Positions 1-7,795 of a DNA stretch of 22,684 nucleotides are shown in pieces. The DNA is from a virus: positions 1 through 22,684 of the IMG/VR virus record IMGVR_UViG_3300021363_000020; one strand, given 5' to 3'. The stretch's first letter is position 1. Each line of letters starts with the position of its first letter. A program made the position numbers and the translations under genes. The notes under the pieces are model-generated. The model ran no database searches, had not been told where the DNA came from, and worked only from the letters and a program-made list of their open reading frames with translations.

Positions 1-36
1 TGTCTCATATTATACTCTCTATAGAGGTTATTAAGA

Positions 37-90
37 ATTACTTACTTAACAAGTAATAAAATTAGTGCGAGCATTTAAAGCCAGCTCGCG
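37..90 (-). terminator. Hairpins downstream of the leftmost minus-strand gene
   Basis: Seen: just past the stop codon at 111, reading leftwards, an inverted repeat (GCGAGC at 67-72 with GCTCGC at 84-89, 11-nt loop) is followed on the minus strand by the U-rich stretch ACTAATTTTAT. A second, AT-rich stem (ATTACTT 37-43 with AAGTAAT 51-57) follows, then a 10-bp palindrome (CTCTATAGAG, 17-26). Inference: a transcript end or processing region for the head operon. The first stem is short and the T tract imperfect, so this is a moderate call. No gene is seen in 1-110. Confidence 0.4.
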
Positions 91-110
91 AGGCTAGTTA
101 TTTCTAACTA

Positions 111-965
111 TTAAGCACCATAAGAACCAGAAGATAATTGAGCTGAGATCTTATTTCCATTTGGTAATACTAAAACTAAGTAACTAGTTTGTTTACCTGC
201 ATCTAAAAGACTCAAAACGCAACCACCAGTAGCACTAGACATTGCAGTAATTTGAGTTGTAACTGCTGTTGCATTAGCAAGACTTAAACCACCTGAAGCA
301 ACTGAAAAACCAGTTGATGCAGCAGAAGCTAAAGTTAAACCATCAGCAGCAGATGAAGCATAAACTTGAAATCTCATACTACGTGCTAAGTTAGTGCCAG
401 CACCATCTTTTAATTGGACTGTAACTGTTGAAGTATTAGATGCACCAGCAGCAGCAGTAATTGTACAGCTAGTTGGATCTGCTTGTGCTACAGGAGTCGC
501 ACCATATTTAAGATTAGTGATGTTTGCTGTAGTAACATTATCTGTCGTAATATTTGCAGTCGTAAGAGTTGCAGTTGTACTTCCTAAAGTAGTAATAGTA
601 CCTGTTGTAGAACCTAATGTAGTAATTGTACCTGTTGTAGATGTTAAAGTAGTAATAGTAGCAGCAGTAAAAGTTGCACTAGCATTAGTACCCGTATCTA
701 AAATAAAATTAGCAGTAGCCGCACCTGGATCTGGAATTGTGACTGTAGAAGCTTGGCCTAATGCAGCATTAGTTACTGTCATTTTATTAGCAGCTAATGT
801 ATTTGCTGTACCTATAATAATAAGAGCATCAGTAGGAGGACTAGAAATTGAACCTAAAGTTCCTGATTGACATACGAATCCATTATTAGGACTACCAACT
901 GCATTGTTGCCGACATGAACATTTGGATTTGAAACTGATCGAACTGGACCTGAAAATCTTGACAT
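111..965 (-). CDS. Repeat-containing virion structural protein (head decoration or fibre-like)
   Basis: A 284-residue protein. I start it at the ATG at 965 because GAGG lies 6 nt upstream; an ATG at 1007 would add 14 residues but has no good ribosome site. Residues about 100-150 hold roughly three copies of a ten-residue Thr/Gly/Leu repeat (units like TTLGSTTGTI), suggesting an extended beta structure. The C-terminal ~120 residues, starting near the DPTSCTITAAAG motif, look like an Ig-like or beta-sandwich domain often seen at the end of phage head-decoration and surface proteins. It sits directly after the capsid gene, beyond a strong terminator hairpin, so it may be expressed at a different level. 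There are no enzyme motifs. The virion role is inferred from position and composition; a short tail fibre or capsid decoration protein are equally possible. Confidence 0.55.
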   Translation of the reverse strand: MSRFSGPVRSVSNPNVHVGNNAVGSPNNGFVCQSGTLGSISSPPTDALIIIGTANTLAANKMTVTNAALGQASTVTIPDPGAATANFILDTGTNASATFTAATITTLTSTTGTITTLGSTTGTITTLGSTTATLTTANITTDNVTTANITNLKYGATPVAQADPTSCTITAAAGASNTSTVTVQLKDGAGTNLARSMRFQVYASSAADGLTLASAASTGFSVASGGLSLANATAVTTQITAMSSATGGCVLSLLDAGKQTSYLVLVLPNGNKISAQLSSGSYGA

Positions 966-1035
966 AATATACCTCATTATTAAAATAAACTGTTCGCTAT
1001 CCGTCATCCAGCTATTTTATTAGAATTTATAATCC

Positions 1036-1065
1036 ATTAAAATGTGTCCCTTTTACAAGAGACAC
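1036..1065 (-). terminator. Intrinsic terminator after the capsid gene
   Basis: On the minus strand, immediately after the capsid stop codon, a 9-bp stem (GTGTCTCTT with AAGGGACAC, one G-U pair) closes a GTAA tetraloop and is followed by ATTTTAAT. This has the form of a Rho-independent terminator or attenuator. A terminator just downstream of the capsid gene is known in T7 (T-phi after gene 10); the analogy is mine. It would reduce transcription into the repeat-containing virion gene at 111-965. An 8-bp palindrome CCTTAAGG (1067-1074) lies between the stop and the hairpin. Confidence 0.6.
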
Positions 1066-1079
1066 GCCTTAAGGGTTAA

Positions 1080-1988
1080 TTATGCATTAACGCCATAAAT
1101 TGAACGCCAATCTGACCAACCACATGAAAAACGCATAATACCTTTGAACTTTGCATTCTCGGTATCAAATTCGTTATCATCAGTTAGTTCCATGTCTTTA
1201 CGATTGAAGAAGTTCAAGCCTTCTTGATCCGTACGAACAAACCAATTGGTTGTTGATGTTAAGTAATGATCAACGACGACATTTTGGATAATACCCATGT
1301 CACGTAAAGCATTAATATCATTATCAGCACTACCACTACGTAATGGCGAAGCGAGAATACGCTTGGCTTGAAACGCTAACTCTTTAGGAATTACTAGAGT
1401 TTTTGGTAACACTTTAATGATTATACCACGAGCATCTTGGAACCCACCGATATCGATCGCTGCTTGTTCAAGACCTGCTTCACTTAAGGAAGCTGCCGTT
1501 GAAGGGACATTTGATTGATTGCCAGCTGGAGTTGGGTGAGTTGAAGCGCATAATTGCACACCATCACCACCTTCCATAAGAGCCGAAGATGAAAATGCAT
1601 TAACATAAACGTTAGCTGCGATAATTTCTCTTGTTCTTAACATTGATTGTTTCAAAGATCTAGTATAAATCTCTGCTTTCTTCAATGCAATACCATCTTC
1701 CAACATTTCCATAGTAATGGCAAAGCCAAGACCATAAGTAATGTGTGGATAACGAGTAGAAAAGAGTTGGTTTCCGGAATCATAAAGCACCGGAGCACCT
1801 TGTGTTTTAACGGGAGTCAGACCAAGCCCTGAAAGGGTGGCATCTTCTTCATATGCACGATCTTCTGGAGTTTTTACATCCAAAATCTTGTCATATTCCG
1901 TTTGATATGTATCATACGCTGCACCGAACCACATCCTTATTCCAGGACGTAAATCTTGGGGAAACGTACCAGTACTCATTGTACCCAT
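1080..1988 (-). CDS. Major capsid protein (HK97-fold, gpT-like)
   Basis: A 302-residue protein, the expected size for Mu gpT-like major head subunits. Features matching that family as I know it include the N-terminal segment with DKI and DVKTPEDRAYEED, the LPKTLVIPKELAFQAKRIL strand-helix (about residues 190-210), NDINAL, and the C-terminal region in which FDTENAKFKG leads to FSCGWSDWRSIYG, typical of the end of these coat proteins. AGAGG lies 9 nt before the ATG at 1988; an internal ATG three codons later is possible but less well spaced. It follows the small MANLNAPFG protein by 19 nt, with the scaffold-like gene further upstream, which is the usual head order. It should assemble the icosahedral shell. 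No extra domain or truncation is seen. Confidence 0.82.
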   Translation of the reverse strand: MGTMSTGTFPQDLRPGIRMWFGAAYDTYQTEYDKILDVKTPEDRAYEEDATLSGLGLTPVKTQGAPVLYDSGNQLFSTRYPHITYGLGFAITMEMLEDGIALKKAEIYTRSLKQSMLRTREIIAANVYVNAFSSSALMEGGDGVQLCASTHPTPAGNQSNVPSTAASLSEAGLEQAAIDIGGFQDARGIIIKVLPKTLVIPKELAFQAKRILASPLRSGSADNDINALRDMGIIQNVVVDHYLTSTTNWFVRTDQEGLNFFNRKDMELTDDNEFDTENAKFKGIMRFSCGWSDWRSIYGVNA

Positions 1989-2007
1989 AATAATAAACCT
2001 CTAAATA

Positions 2008-2583
2008 TTAAGTACCACTGGTTGATTTGAGTTCGTGAGCATTAATAGCACATTCCAAAACTGCATTAGCGCCAAGCGCATTATTAGCAACAGGAAGTAC
2101 ACGAATGATACGAAGGACATTTGTAGAACCTAAAGACGCTTCATGAGCGACATAAGCTGAAAGACCAGTAACAGTAGAACCTGAAGCTGCTGTGATTGCA
2201 ATGTTACCACTGACATCACCGACAACAACCGTACCATCACTCATGATCTCATATAACTGATACGGATCATCAGATACTAAGATTTGCAGATTGACAGAAG
2301 CGGGGCAATACTGAAGACTTAAGTTTGTAAGTGTAGGAGCTACGCCCACAACTGCACCACGGATCGCGGTAGTCGTAATTGTTCCAGAAGCGGCAACAAT
2401 AGGAGTACCAGGAGCAATACCAGCAACGGTAGCTGCTGTAGAAGTGCCAGTCGTAATGACTGAATCACCAATAAACAGAGCTACGTTATCACCAGAATCG
2501 TGTGCATAACTGTTGACTTGGAGATTAGATCTACCAAGACTACGTGAGGGACGTAAACCAAAAGGAGCGTTTAAATTCGCCAT
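2008..2583 (-). CDS. Small head protein, MANxNAPFGLRP family (possible decoration protein)
   Basis: A 191-residue protein starting MANLNAPFGLRPSRSLG. This N-terminus is one I recognise from phage proteins encoded beside major capsid genes, often annotated simply as structural. The body is rich in Thr, Ala, Gly and Val with alternating hydrophobic residues, consistent with an all-beta domain, and it has a DDPYQLYEIMSDG segment mid-protein. It has no enzyme motif, signal peptide or membrane segment. It lies just upstream of the capsid gene on the same transcript. A role on the capsid surface or as a capsid-stabilising protein is likely from position, but it is not proven by any motif. Confidence 0.6.
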   Translation of the reverse strand: MANLNAPFGLRPSRSLGRSNLQVNSYAHDSGDNVALFIGDSVITTGTSTAATVAGIAPGTPIVAASGTITTTAIRGAVVGVAPTLTNLSLQYCPASVNLQILVSDDPYQLYEIMSDGTVVVGDVSGNIAITAASGSTVTGLSAYVAHEASLGSTNVLRIIRVLPVANNALGANAVLECAINAHELKSTSGT

Positions 2584-2616
2584 ATTTGTTTACCTTAAAT
2601 TGTTAAAGATGTGGAA

Positions 2617-3042
2617 TTAACCACGCGTTATTTTTATATCACCAGTCAAATTATTTTGATCGATTCCCGGAGGATTATAGATACTTTGTTGTTGGGCTTG
2701 AACTTCTTCTTGTTGTTCTGCCTCAAGTTCATCATACATTTCTTGTGTGATTTTCATTAAAAGTAACTCTTGACCACATTTTGATTGGACAGTAACACAA
2801 CTACCATGCGATGAAGATGTAGAAGTATTTTGATCTCCAGCTTTGATATCTGCTCTAACTGGAGTGTACCCTAATCGTTCATAATAAGCTAATACACCTG
2901 GAATAGTCGTAGTTACAAAACAATAATGAAACCCGGTTTGTATATGTTTTGGATCTACATATAGGGGACCAAGTCTAGCAGCACTTCTTCGGCTACGTTT
3001 TACTTGTGTTCTTGAATCTCTCTTTGTGTTCTTGTCTGTCAT
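2617..3042 (-). CDS. Small phage head-module protein of unknown function
   Basis: A 141-residue protein with a very basic N-terminus (about residues 3-24, many Lys and Arg), a central region with GFHYCFVTT and YERLGYTPVRAD, and a Gln/Glu-rich helical C-terminal part (about residues 98-122). The pattern of an aromatic strand, then a GY-x-PV strand, then a late LLLMKITQEMYDE helix resembles short proteins found between scaffold and capsid genes in other phages; I cannot assign a name. AGAGAG lies 9 nt before the ATG. The neighbours on both sides are head genes, so a role in head assembly is inferred. Three Cys residues are present but not in a metal-binding arrangement. Confidence 0.55.
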   Translation of the reverse strand: MTDKNTKRDSRTQVKRSRRSAARLGPLYVDPKHIQTGFHYCFVTTTIPGVLAYYERLGYTPVRADIKAGDQNTSTSSSHGSCVTVQSKCGQELLLMKITQEMYDELEAEQQEEVQAQQQSIYNPPGIDQNNLTGDIKITRG

Positions 3043-3085
3043 GGTTGTATTCTCTCTAATTAATTATTAATAATTGATTACGAAT

Positions 3086-4057
3086 TTATTTAAGTCTGCC
3101 CATTCTTTCGAGATCTTTAGCATACGCGTCTAATGTATACTTAGGATTACTTCTCATAAAATGTTCACCGATTTTTCTTTGTTCAGGTGTTAATCTTCCT
3201 ATTAGAGTTCCAGTCTTCGATGCTTCTTTTGACGAAGTTGAAATTCCAACCATAGGAGTAATAGGTGTAGAAGGTTCTTTCTTAGAAACTTCTTGTTTTA
3301 CAGCCTCAAAACGATGCGGAAAGTTGCGTCTTACACTTTCCTCTACCATTTTAAGATGTTGTACAGGATCTAATACTAAATCGCGTTCATGTGCTTGTTC
3401 AGCTAATTGCCTATCAGCAAGGTGTGCAGCTTCCATCATTCTACGATTTTCAGTAGTATTTACATTATACCAATTAGCATTTCTATGTACAAAACTTTCT
3501 GTTTCTGGATGAATAGTAGACTGTTGTTGCTGTACTGCTTGTCTTTGTTGGATTAAAGGATCATTTTTCTGACGTGTTTCAGTATCTTTAATTTGTCTTT
3601 CAATATGAAGTGCTTTATTACTATCACCTTCATTAATTGCTTGTATACGCTTAGACTCAAGATCAAGAGCTGCTTGATTATATGCTTCTTCTCTTAATGA
3701 ACCTAAATGTTGAGCAATAGCTTGGTTCATTTGTTTAAGATCTCGAAGTTCTTTACTTTGACGATCAATACGTTCAAATAAAGGTTGTCTACGAACATAC
3801 TCATCTGCATCTACAAAATGATTATTATTTTTACCTTCAGATAGACGCTCTTCTTTAGTTTTCCAACCAAGAGCCCTAGCTTGTTTTTCAGTCTCCGACA
3901 TTTCAGGAGTTTGTAATAAAGTTTGCTCTGGGGTACTTTGTTCTGAAACTGCTCCCGAATTAACTTCCGAGGTTTCTTTCTTTGAAACTAAAGCATCAAC
4001 TTTTAATTTCAACTCTTCTCGATTTTTATCGTAATTACTTTTTAAATTATTGCTCAT
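3086..4057 (-). CDS. Scaffold-like head assembly protein
   Basis: A 323-residue, highly charged and mostly helical protein with no catalytic motif. The order is: a Lys/Glu-rich N-terminus; a short conserved-looking segment (EKQARALGWKTKEE, about 56-69, with FVDADEYVRRQP shortly after); long coiled-coil-like helices (about 95-180) ending in a Gln-rich tract; then a Pro/Ser/Thr linker and a C-terminal helix ending DAYAKDLERMGRLK. The ALGWxxKEE and EYVRR pattern followed by coiled coil is typical of scaffolding proteins in podovirus-type head operons. AAGG lies 6 nt before the start. It sits between the co-chaperonin gene (1-nt gap) and head proteins. Scaffolding proteins template procapsid assembly and leave or are cleaved. 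The call rests on composition, position and that short motif. Confidence 0.6.
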   Translation of the reverse strand: MSNNLKSNYDKNREELKLKVDALVSKKETSEVNSGAVSEQSTPEQTLLQTPEMSETEKQARALGWKTKEERLSEGKNNNHFVDADEYVRRQPLFERIDRQSKELRDLKQMNQAIAQHLGSLREEAYNQAALDLESKRIQAINEGDSNKALHIERQIKDTETRQKNDPLIQQRQAVQQQQSTIHPETESFVHRNANWYNVNTTENRRMMEAAHLADRQLAEQAHERDLVLDPVQHLKMVEESVRRNFPHRFEAVKQEVSKKEPSTPITPMVGISTSSKEASKTGTLIGRLTPEQRKIGEHFMRSNPKYTLDAYAKDLERMGRLK

Positions 4058-4058
4058 T

Positions 4059-4439
4059 TTACACCTTCTCTTTGTGTTTAGTTATTTGTTTTATTATATC
4101 TACTGCAAATAAATCTTTATCTTCAACAACCCAATACTCATCTACTTCTTTTTCTTTAAAGTTTAATCTTACTGCCCCATATCTTTGGAAATGTACCTTA
4201 TCTCCAAGTTTAACAGGTCTTTCTTGACCACCCAATAAAGAACCGTCATCATTTAAATAAGCTAATTCTCCCAATCCTATTATTTCTCCAACAGTTTGAG
4301 TAGCTGTATGTAAATCAGCATCGTCATGTGTTTTATCCGGGGCCAATATTAAACTAGATCCTTCTACATGTTTTAACTCTTCCTTTTTAAATCTTTTAAC
4401 TTTTAATAGAACTCTACGTCCTAATACTTTATACTTCAT
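4059..4439 (-). CDS. GroES-like co-chaperonin
   Basis: A 126-residue protein. The ATG at 4439 is chosen because GGAG lies 7 nt upstream; an upstream start would add nine residues. The opening KYKVLGRRVLLKVKRF matches the first GroES strand (the family pattern is P-L-x-D-R-V-L-V-K). Later elements also fit: VGEIIGLGE in the middle, VKLGDKVHFQRYGA (the family G-D-x-V-x-F-x-x-Y-x-G strand) and the terminal DKDLFAVDII. An extra loop at residues 22-45 occupies the place of the mobile loop that contacts GroEL. T4 gp31 is the known precedent: a phage GroES substitute that lets the host GroEL fold the capsid protein. Its place beside scaffold and capsid genes supports the same role here. It overlaps the previous gene by 11 nt. 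Confidence 0.75.
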   Translation of the reverse strand: MKYKVLGRRVLLKVKRFKKEELKHVEGSSLILAPDKTHDDADLHTATQTVGEIIGLGELAYLNDDGSLLGGQERPVKLGDKVHFQRYGAVRLNFKEKEVDEYWVVEDKDLFAVDIIKQITKHKEKV

Positions 4440-4692
4440 TTTTATTCTCCTCTTGGTAATCTTCACCTAACTCTAGTAAAGCTTCTTTTATATTTATAAC
4501 TTTTTCGAAAGCTAAGACTTGTCCTTTTAATTGAGCTAGATCTTGCATCTGAATCGGATCTATTGTTGTTCCATATAAAACTCTATTAGTTAAATCAGTT
4601 CTATTTGCTTCTAAATGTTCTTTAAAGAGTCGAAGCATCTCCTGAGTTACCGGGTGTTCCATCCATTGATTTATTTGCGTCTTGAGCAGCAT
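4429..4692 (-). CDS. Small helical protein overlapping the portal gene
   Basis: An 87-residue, mostly helical, acidic protein without known motifs (contains HPVTQEMLRLF, DPIQMQDLAQLKGQ and a Glu-rich tail). The ATG at 4692 has AGAGG 9 nt upstream, so I keep the longest form; its first 71 nt are also the last 71 nt of the portal gene, in another frame. Its end overlaps the co-chaperonin start by 11 nt, suggesting coupled translation. Small helical proteins between portal and scaffold genes are common in phages, but the function is unknown. Internal ATGs at 4662 and 4638 would give a shorter overlap, but no better ribosome site is seen. Confidence 0.55.
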   Translation of the reverse strand: MLLKTQINQWMEHPVTQEMLRLFKEHLEANRTDLTNRVLYGTTIDPIQMQDLAQLKGQVLAFEKVINIKEALLELGEDYQEENKNEV

Positions 4693-6844
4693 TATCTTGT
4701 GCCTCTTGTTGTTGATCTAATTGTTGTTGACCCTGGTGCAATTCTATAGCGTTGTGTTCAGTAGCAATAGCCTGTTTTTTGGCTTGTAAATGAGTTTGAA
4801 CATCTGCACGATTTGAATCTGTCATTTGTTTATGGGCTTTAGTAGTAGCATCTATTTGAGTTTTTACTGCATTTACATGACTATTAAACTCTTCTGTATG
4901 ACTATCGTGTGCTGCTTTTGAAGCCTGACTTACTAAATTAATAGCTTTTGCTTGCAATTCATGAATTTCAGCTTCCATTTTAGCTAATTTAGCAACAAAT
5001 TCTTTCTCTTTTAGATCTTGAGCACGGCTTTTAAGTTGTAATTGCCCTTGTTTATCTACTGCTTGAGCTTGCATATGAAGCATTTTAGGATCTGGTGGAG
5101 GAGGAGTCATACTCAATAAAGGAGCTGGATTAGGCATATTTATTGCAATAAAGGCTCTTTTTAAACACTCTTGCATATTTAAGTGCTGTCCAGTTGCAGG
5201 TTGATTCATAAGATTCATTAAAAATTGAACCTTAGCCATTCTTTGAGCATCACTGCTTAAATTTGGATCAGCTATAGGAATAACTCTTATTGATTCATCT
5301 TCATAATCATTTTGACTAATTGGAACACCAACAACTTCTTGTTCTGCTTCAGTAGGTAAATACATTTTATTTAATCTAAAGATCTTTTGATATTCAGATT
5401 TAAGAGAACTATACAATCTTCTTTGAATACCATTAAAAACTTTCATACCTTGCTCAACTAAAGCCATTACAGTAGTAGCTGGAACATTCTGAGGATTAGC
5501 TTGACCACTCATTACTTCTGTAGAACTGCTCAGTTCTTTTCCAGATTCAATTAACATTCCTAGTAACTGAAATAAAGTTTGACTTGGTTCTTTATAATTA
5601 ATGGGCATTACACCATCTTTAAGAGTTTGTCCAATAACACCTTTAACTCTATTCCATTGTCCTGGATCACATTGAGTTTGTCCGCCCATGATCTTTAATC
5701 TTGAATCTATAAACCCTGTCTGCATATTAGCTAGGGTTCCGGCGTCAATAAGTTGATTAAGAATTGTATTTACTGTTTCATTAAGATGTAACATAAGTGT
5801 TCCGAAACCAACACTCATAAAACTTCCATCAGTAGATCGTAAAAAGTGAAAATCTGTAAAGAATTGTATAGGAGTAATACAAATTACTTCTCCATTATCT
5901 CCAATAGATATGTCATCTTCTGTATAACGAGCAACTATACGTAAAACTTTATTTGTCCCATCTTCTATTGTTACTATATATGGTTCTTCATAGCCATCGT
6001 GATCTAAATCTAAGTATCTATGCTGTTCATGTAATATTATTGAATCATCAGTAATATTTATAGACATTCTATGGCATATTTCATCGACTACATTCTTTTT
6101 AAATAATCCATAACGAGTAGCTTCAACTAAATCATTTACATGATAATATAAATCATGTGTAATACGTCTTAAATCATCTAAACATTGTACATCAGACGCA
6201 TTGCGAATAACTATATCTTTGTAATTACAAACTAAACTTGAATTGCGTTTTTTAACAGTGTCATAATAGGTTTTCTTAATTAAAAATCCAACATTGGGTA
6301 AGACTGTTAATAATTTATCTGTAGAGGCTTCCCAATCATTATTAGGCCCTAATAATTGATAACTCATGTGTGTGGAAACTCGATCAGCTTTGTCACTTAG
6401 AGTTCCATCTGCATCTCTTCCAATAACTTCACACTTTACAACTTTCCCATCTTGAATAAGTTCTGGGTAGGTTCTAGCAGCAAATTGATAACAAGCATTT
6501 GTAATCAGTGGAAATTTAATATTAGCTGATTGAGGCAATGGAGTATTTTTAGGTTCTTTAGTTAATCTAGCTAATCGTTGTGCATCCTCAACATTAGATA
6601 ACCAAACTTTTTGGGTTTGTTTGTCTTCCATATACCCAGTTATACAACGCATACCAATCATAGCAAGTTCATCTTCTTCTAACATATCAGCTATATTAGA
6701 AGCTTTAATAAAAGCTTTTAAACGCTCTGGTATTTTAGCTTCATTCGCATAATCATCAGCTTCTTTAACATAGTTTACAGAAGTTTGATCATCTAAATTT
6801 TTAGAGTCGTTAGAATCACTTTGTTGAGAATTATATGTATTCAT
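4622..6844 (-). CDS. Portal protein (large podovirus-type)
   Basis: A 740-residue protein. I use the ATG at 6844 (AGGA 3 nt upstream, tight spacing); a TTG at 6886 would overlap the upstream gene and is less likely. The N-terminal ~580 residues form the expected portal body: an early helical region, an acidic strand-rich middle (LDLDHDGYEEPYIVTIED, about residues 280-297), and a helical crown and stem section with the repeated GTLMLHLNETVN and LANMQTGFID helices. The length fits the large portals of P22-like and related short-tailed phages. The last ~150 residues are a long Gln/Lys/Ala coiled coil after a poly-Pro stretch, likely a barrel or scaffold-binding tail. It lies next to terminase, the conserved neighbourhood for portal genes. 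It would form the dodecameric DNA gate of the head. Confidence 0.75.
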   Translation of the reverse strand: MNTYNSQQSDSNDSKNLDDQTSVNYVKEADDYANEAKIPERLKAFIKASNIADMLEEDELAMIGMRCITGYMEDKQTQKVWLSNVEDAQRLARLTKEPKNTPLPQSANIKFPLITNACYQFAARTYPELIQDGKVVKCEVIGRDADGTLSDKADRVSTHMSYQLLGPNNDWEASTDKLLTVLPNVGFLIKKTYYDTVKKRNSSLVCNYKDIVIRNASDVQCLDDLRRITHDLYYHVNDLVEATRYGLFKKNVVDEICHRMSINITDDSIILHEQHRYLDLDHDGYEEPYIVTIEDGTNKVLRIVARYTEDDISIGDNGEVICITPIQFFTDFHFLRSTDGSFMSVGFGTLMLHLNETVNTILNQLIDAGTLANMQTGFIDSRLKIMGGQTQCDPGQWNRVKGVIGQTLKDGVMPINYKEPSQTLFQLLGMLIESGKELSSSTEVMSGQANPQNVPATTVMALVEQGMKVFNGIQRRLYSSLKSEYQKIFRLNKMYLPTEAEQEVVGVPISQNDYEDESIRVIPIADPNLSSDAQRMAKVQFLMNLMNQPATGQHLNMQECLKRAFIAINMPNPAPLLSMTPPPPDPKMLHMQAQAVDKQGQLQLKSRAQDLKEKEFVAKLAKMEAEIHELQAKAINLVSQASKAAHDSHTEEFNSHVNAVKTQIDATTKAHKQMTDSNRADVQTHLQAKKQAIATEHNAIELHQGQQQLDQQQEAQDNAAQDANKSMDGTPGNSGDASTL

Positions 6845-6873
6845 TCGTCCTGCACAATATGATAAAATAATGT

Positions 6874-7623
6874 TTAATAACCGCAAATACCACTTTGACC
6901 TGTTTTATATAGGTGTATTTTTCTATCTGGATCATCATTATCATCGCTCGGTGGTAGTTCTAAAACAGACATCCCGGACATAATAAGATAACGAGTCGCA
7001 TCCATTAAATGGTCATTTTGCTTTTGAGCTATGTGACCATTAAGATCTCTTCGATAAACTCTAAATTCTGATAACCAATTTTGTAAATGAGTAAATATTT
7101 TTAATCTTCCACTAGAGAGTCTCTGGTATACTTCAAGGAGTCCGGATTCAACTGCTTTATTTGCATTAGCTAATTGTAATCCTAAATCTGTATATTGAGT
7201 CATTAAACTAATACCATCTGATTGACTAGCTCCATGAGCTGCAGAATCTATTACTCCATTAATCCAAGTACCTCTAGCTTTTATTCCACTCGCGTGAACT
7301 GAAGGTTCTGCATATCCTTTATAATATTCACTATAAAGATACCATATATCTGATTTCTTATCGTAAGCACCCCAGATACATGCTGTCTTCTTCCAACCAA
7401 CATCCATTCCATAAGCTCGTGGCCAATGCATAGGAAGTTCAAAAGGACTTACTATAATATCATCTTCAACTACTGGATAAATAGCTCCAGATCCTAATTG
7501 GGGTATTCCGCGACTTCTGGCATCTCTTTCATGTGGAGAATAGCCTGCTAAAAGTTCTTCCTTGCTTTCTTTAGTTAAATGGGGAGCATCTTGCCATGTA
7601 AGATTACAAACCCACTTACTCAT
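6874..7623 (-). CDS. Terminase large subunit, C-terminal nuclease part (split gene)
   Basis: A 249-residue protein matching the second half of a terminase large subunit. It starts KWVCNLTWQDAPHL, the segment that normally follows the ATPase domain, continues through RDARSRGIPQLGSGAIYPV, then the RNase H-like nuclease with candidate metal-binding acids in YGMDVGW (D74), GVIDSAA (D126) and DHLMDATRYL (D204, D208). All expected nuclease motifs are present, so the domain looks active: it should cut concatemeric DNA during packaging. It has its own ATG with GGGAG 7 nt upstream and an in-frame stop two codons before that ATG, so it is translated as a separate protein. It overlaps the previous small gene by 8 nt. 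The ATPase half is encoded at 7972-8754; the two together (509 residues) equal a normal-sized TerL. Confidence 0.85.
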   Translation of the reverse strand: MSKWVCNLTWQDAPHLTKESKEELLAGYSPHERDARSRGIPQLGSGAIYPVVEDDIIVSPFELPMHWPRAYGMDVGWKKTACIWGAYDKKSDIWYLYSEYYKGYAEPSVHASGIKARGTWINGVIDSAAHGASQSDGISLMTQYTDLGLQLANANKAVESGLLEVYQRLSSGRLKIFTHLQNWLSEFRVYRRDLNGHIAQKQNDHLMDATRYLIMSGMSVLELPPSDDNDDPDRKIHLYKTGQSGICGY

Positions 7624-7795
7624 TAGTTATCTCCCAATCATTTTCATTGATCTTACCAAATATAAACGGGTGTATTTGTATTACTAATTCTTTAGGGTGT
7701 TTTGGATCCTGAATTACAATTCCTAAACAGCCCAAACTTTTAGAGATTACTAAATCTCCAAGTTTAAATTTATTGATTTTTTCTATCTTTTTCAT
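7616..7795 (-). CDS. Small SH3/KOW-like protein inserted between terminase halves
   Basis: A 59-residue protein (ATG at 7795; a GTG two codons earlier is possible). The core FKLGDLVISKSLGCLGIVIQ followed by a VIQIHPF strand has the look of a small SH3- or KOW-like beta barrel, as in many short phage proteins of unknown role. There is no strong ribosome site, but the start lies inside the end of the previous gene (26-nt overlap), so translational coupling is likely. It ends by overlapping the nuclease start. It is one of two genes lying inside what should be a continuous terminase gene; whether it helps the two halves to join is unknown. Confidence 0.5.
   Translation of the reverse strand: MKKIEKINKFKLGDLVISKSLGCLGIVIQDPKHPKELVIQIHPFIFGKINENDWEITNE

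Noticed and set aside
1-30. T7-like phage RNA polymerase promoter around CTCTATAGAG
   Set aside because: Only the CTATAG core resembles a T7 promoter; no repeated copy is seen before other genes and no phage RNA polymerase gene is present in the window.
394-870. 158-residue plus-strand ORF rich in Val and Ala
   Set aside because: It is the antisense of the Thr/Ala-rich repeat part of the virion gene at 111-965; its composition is explained by that, it has no ribosome site, and it opposes the operon.
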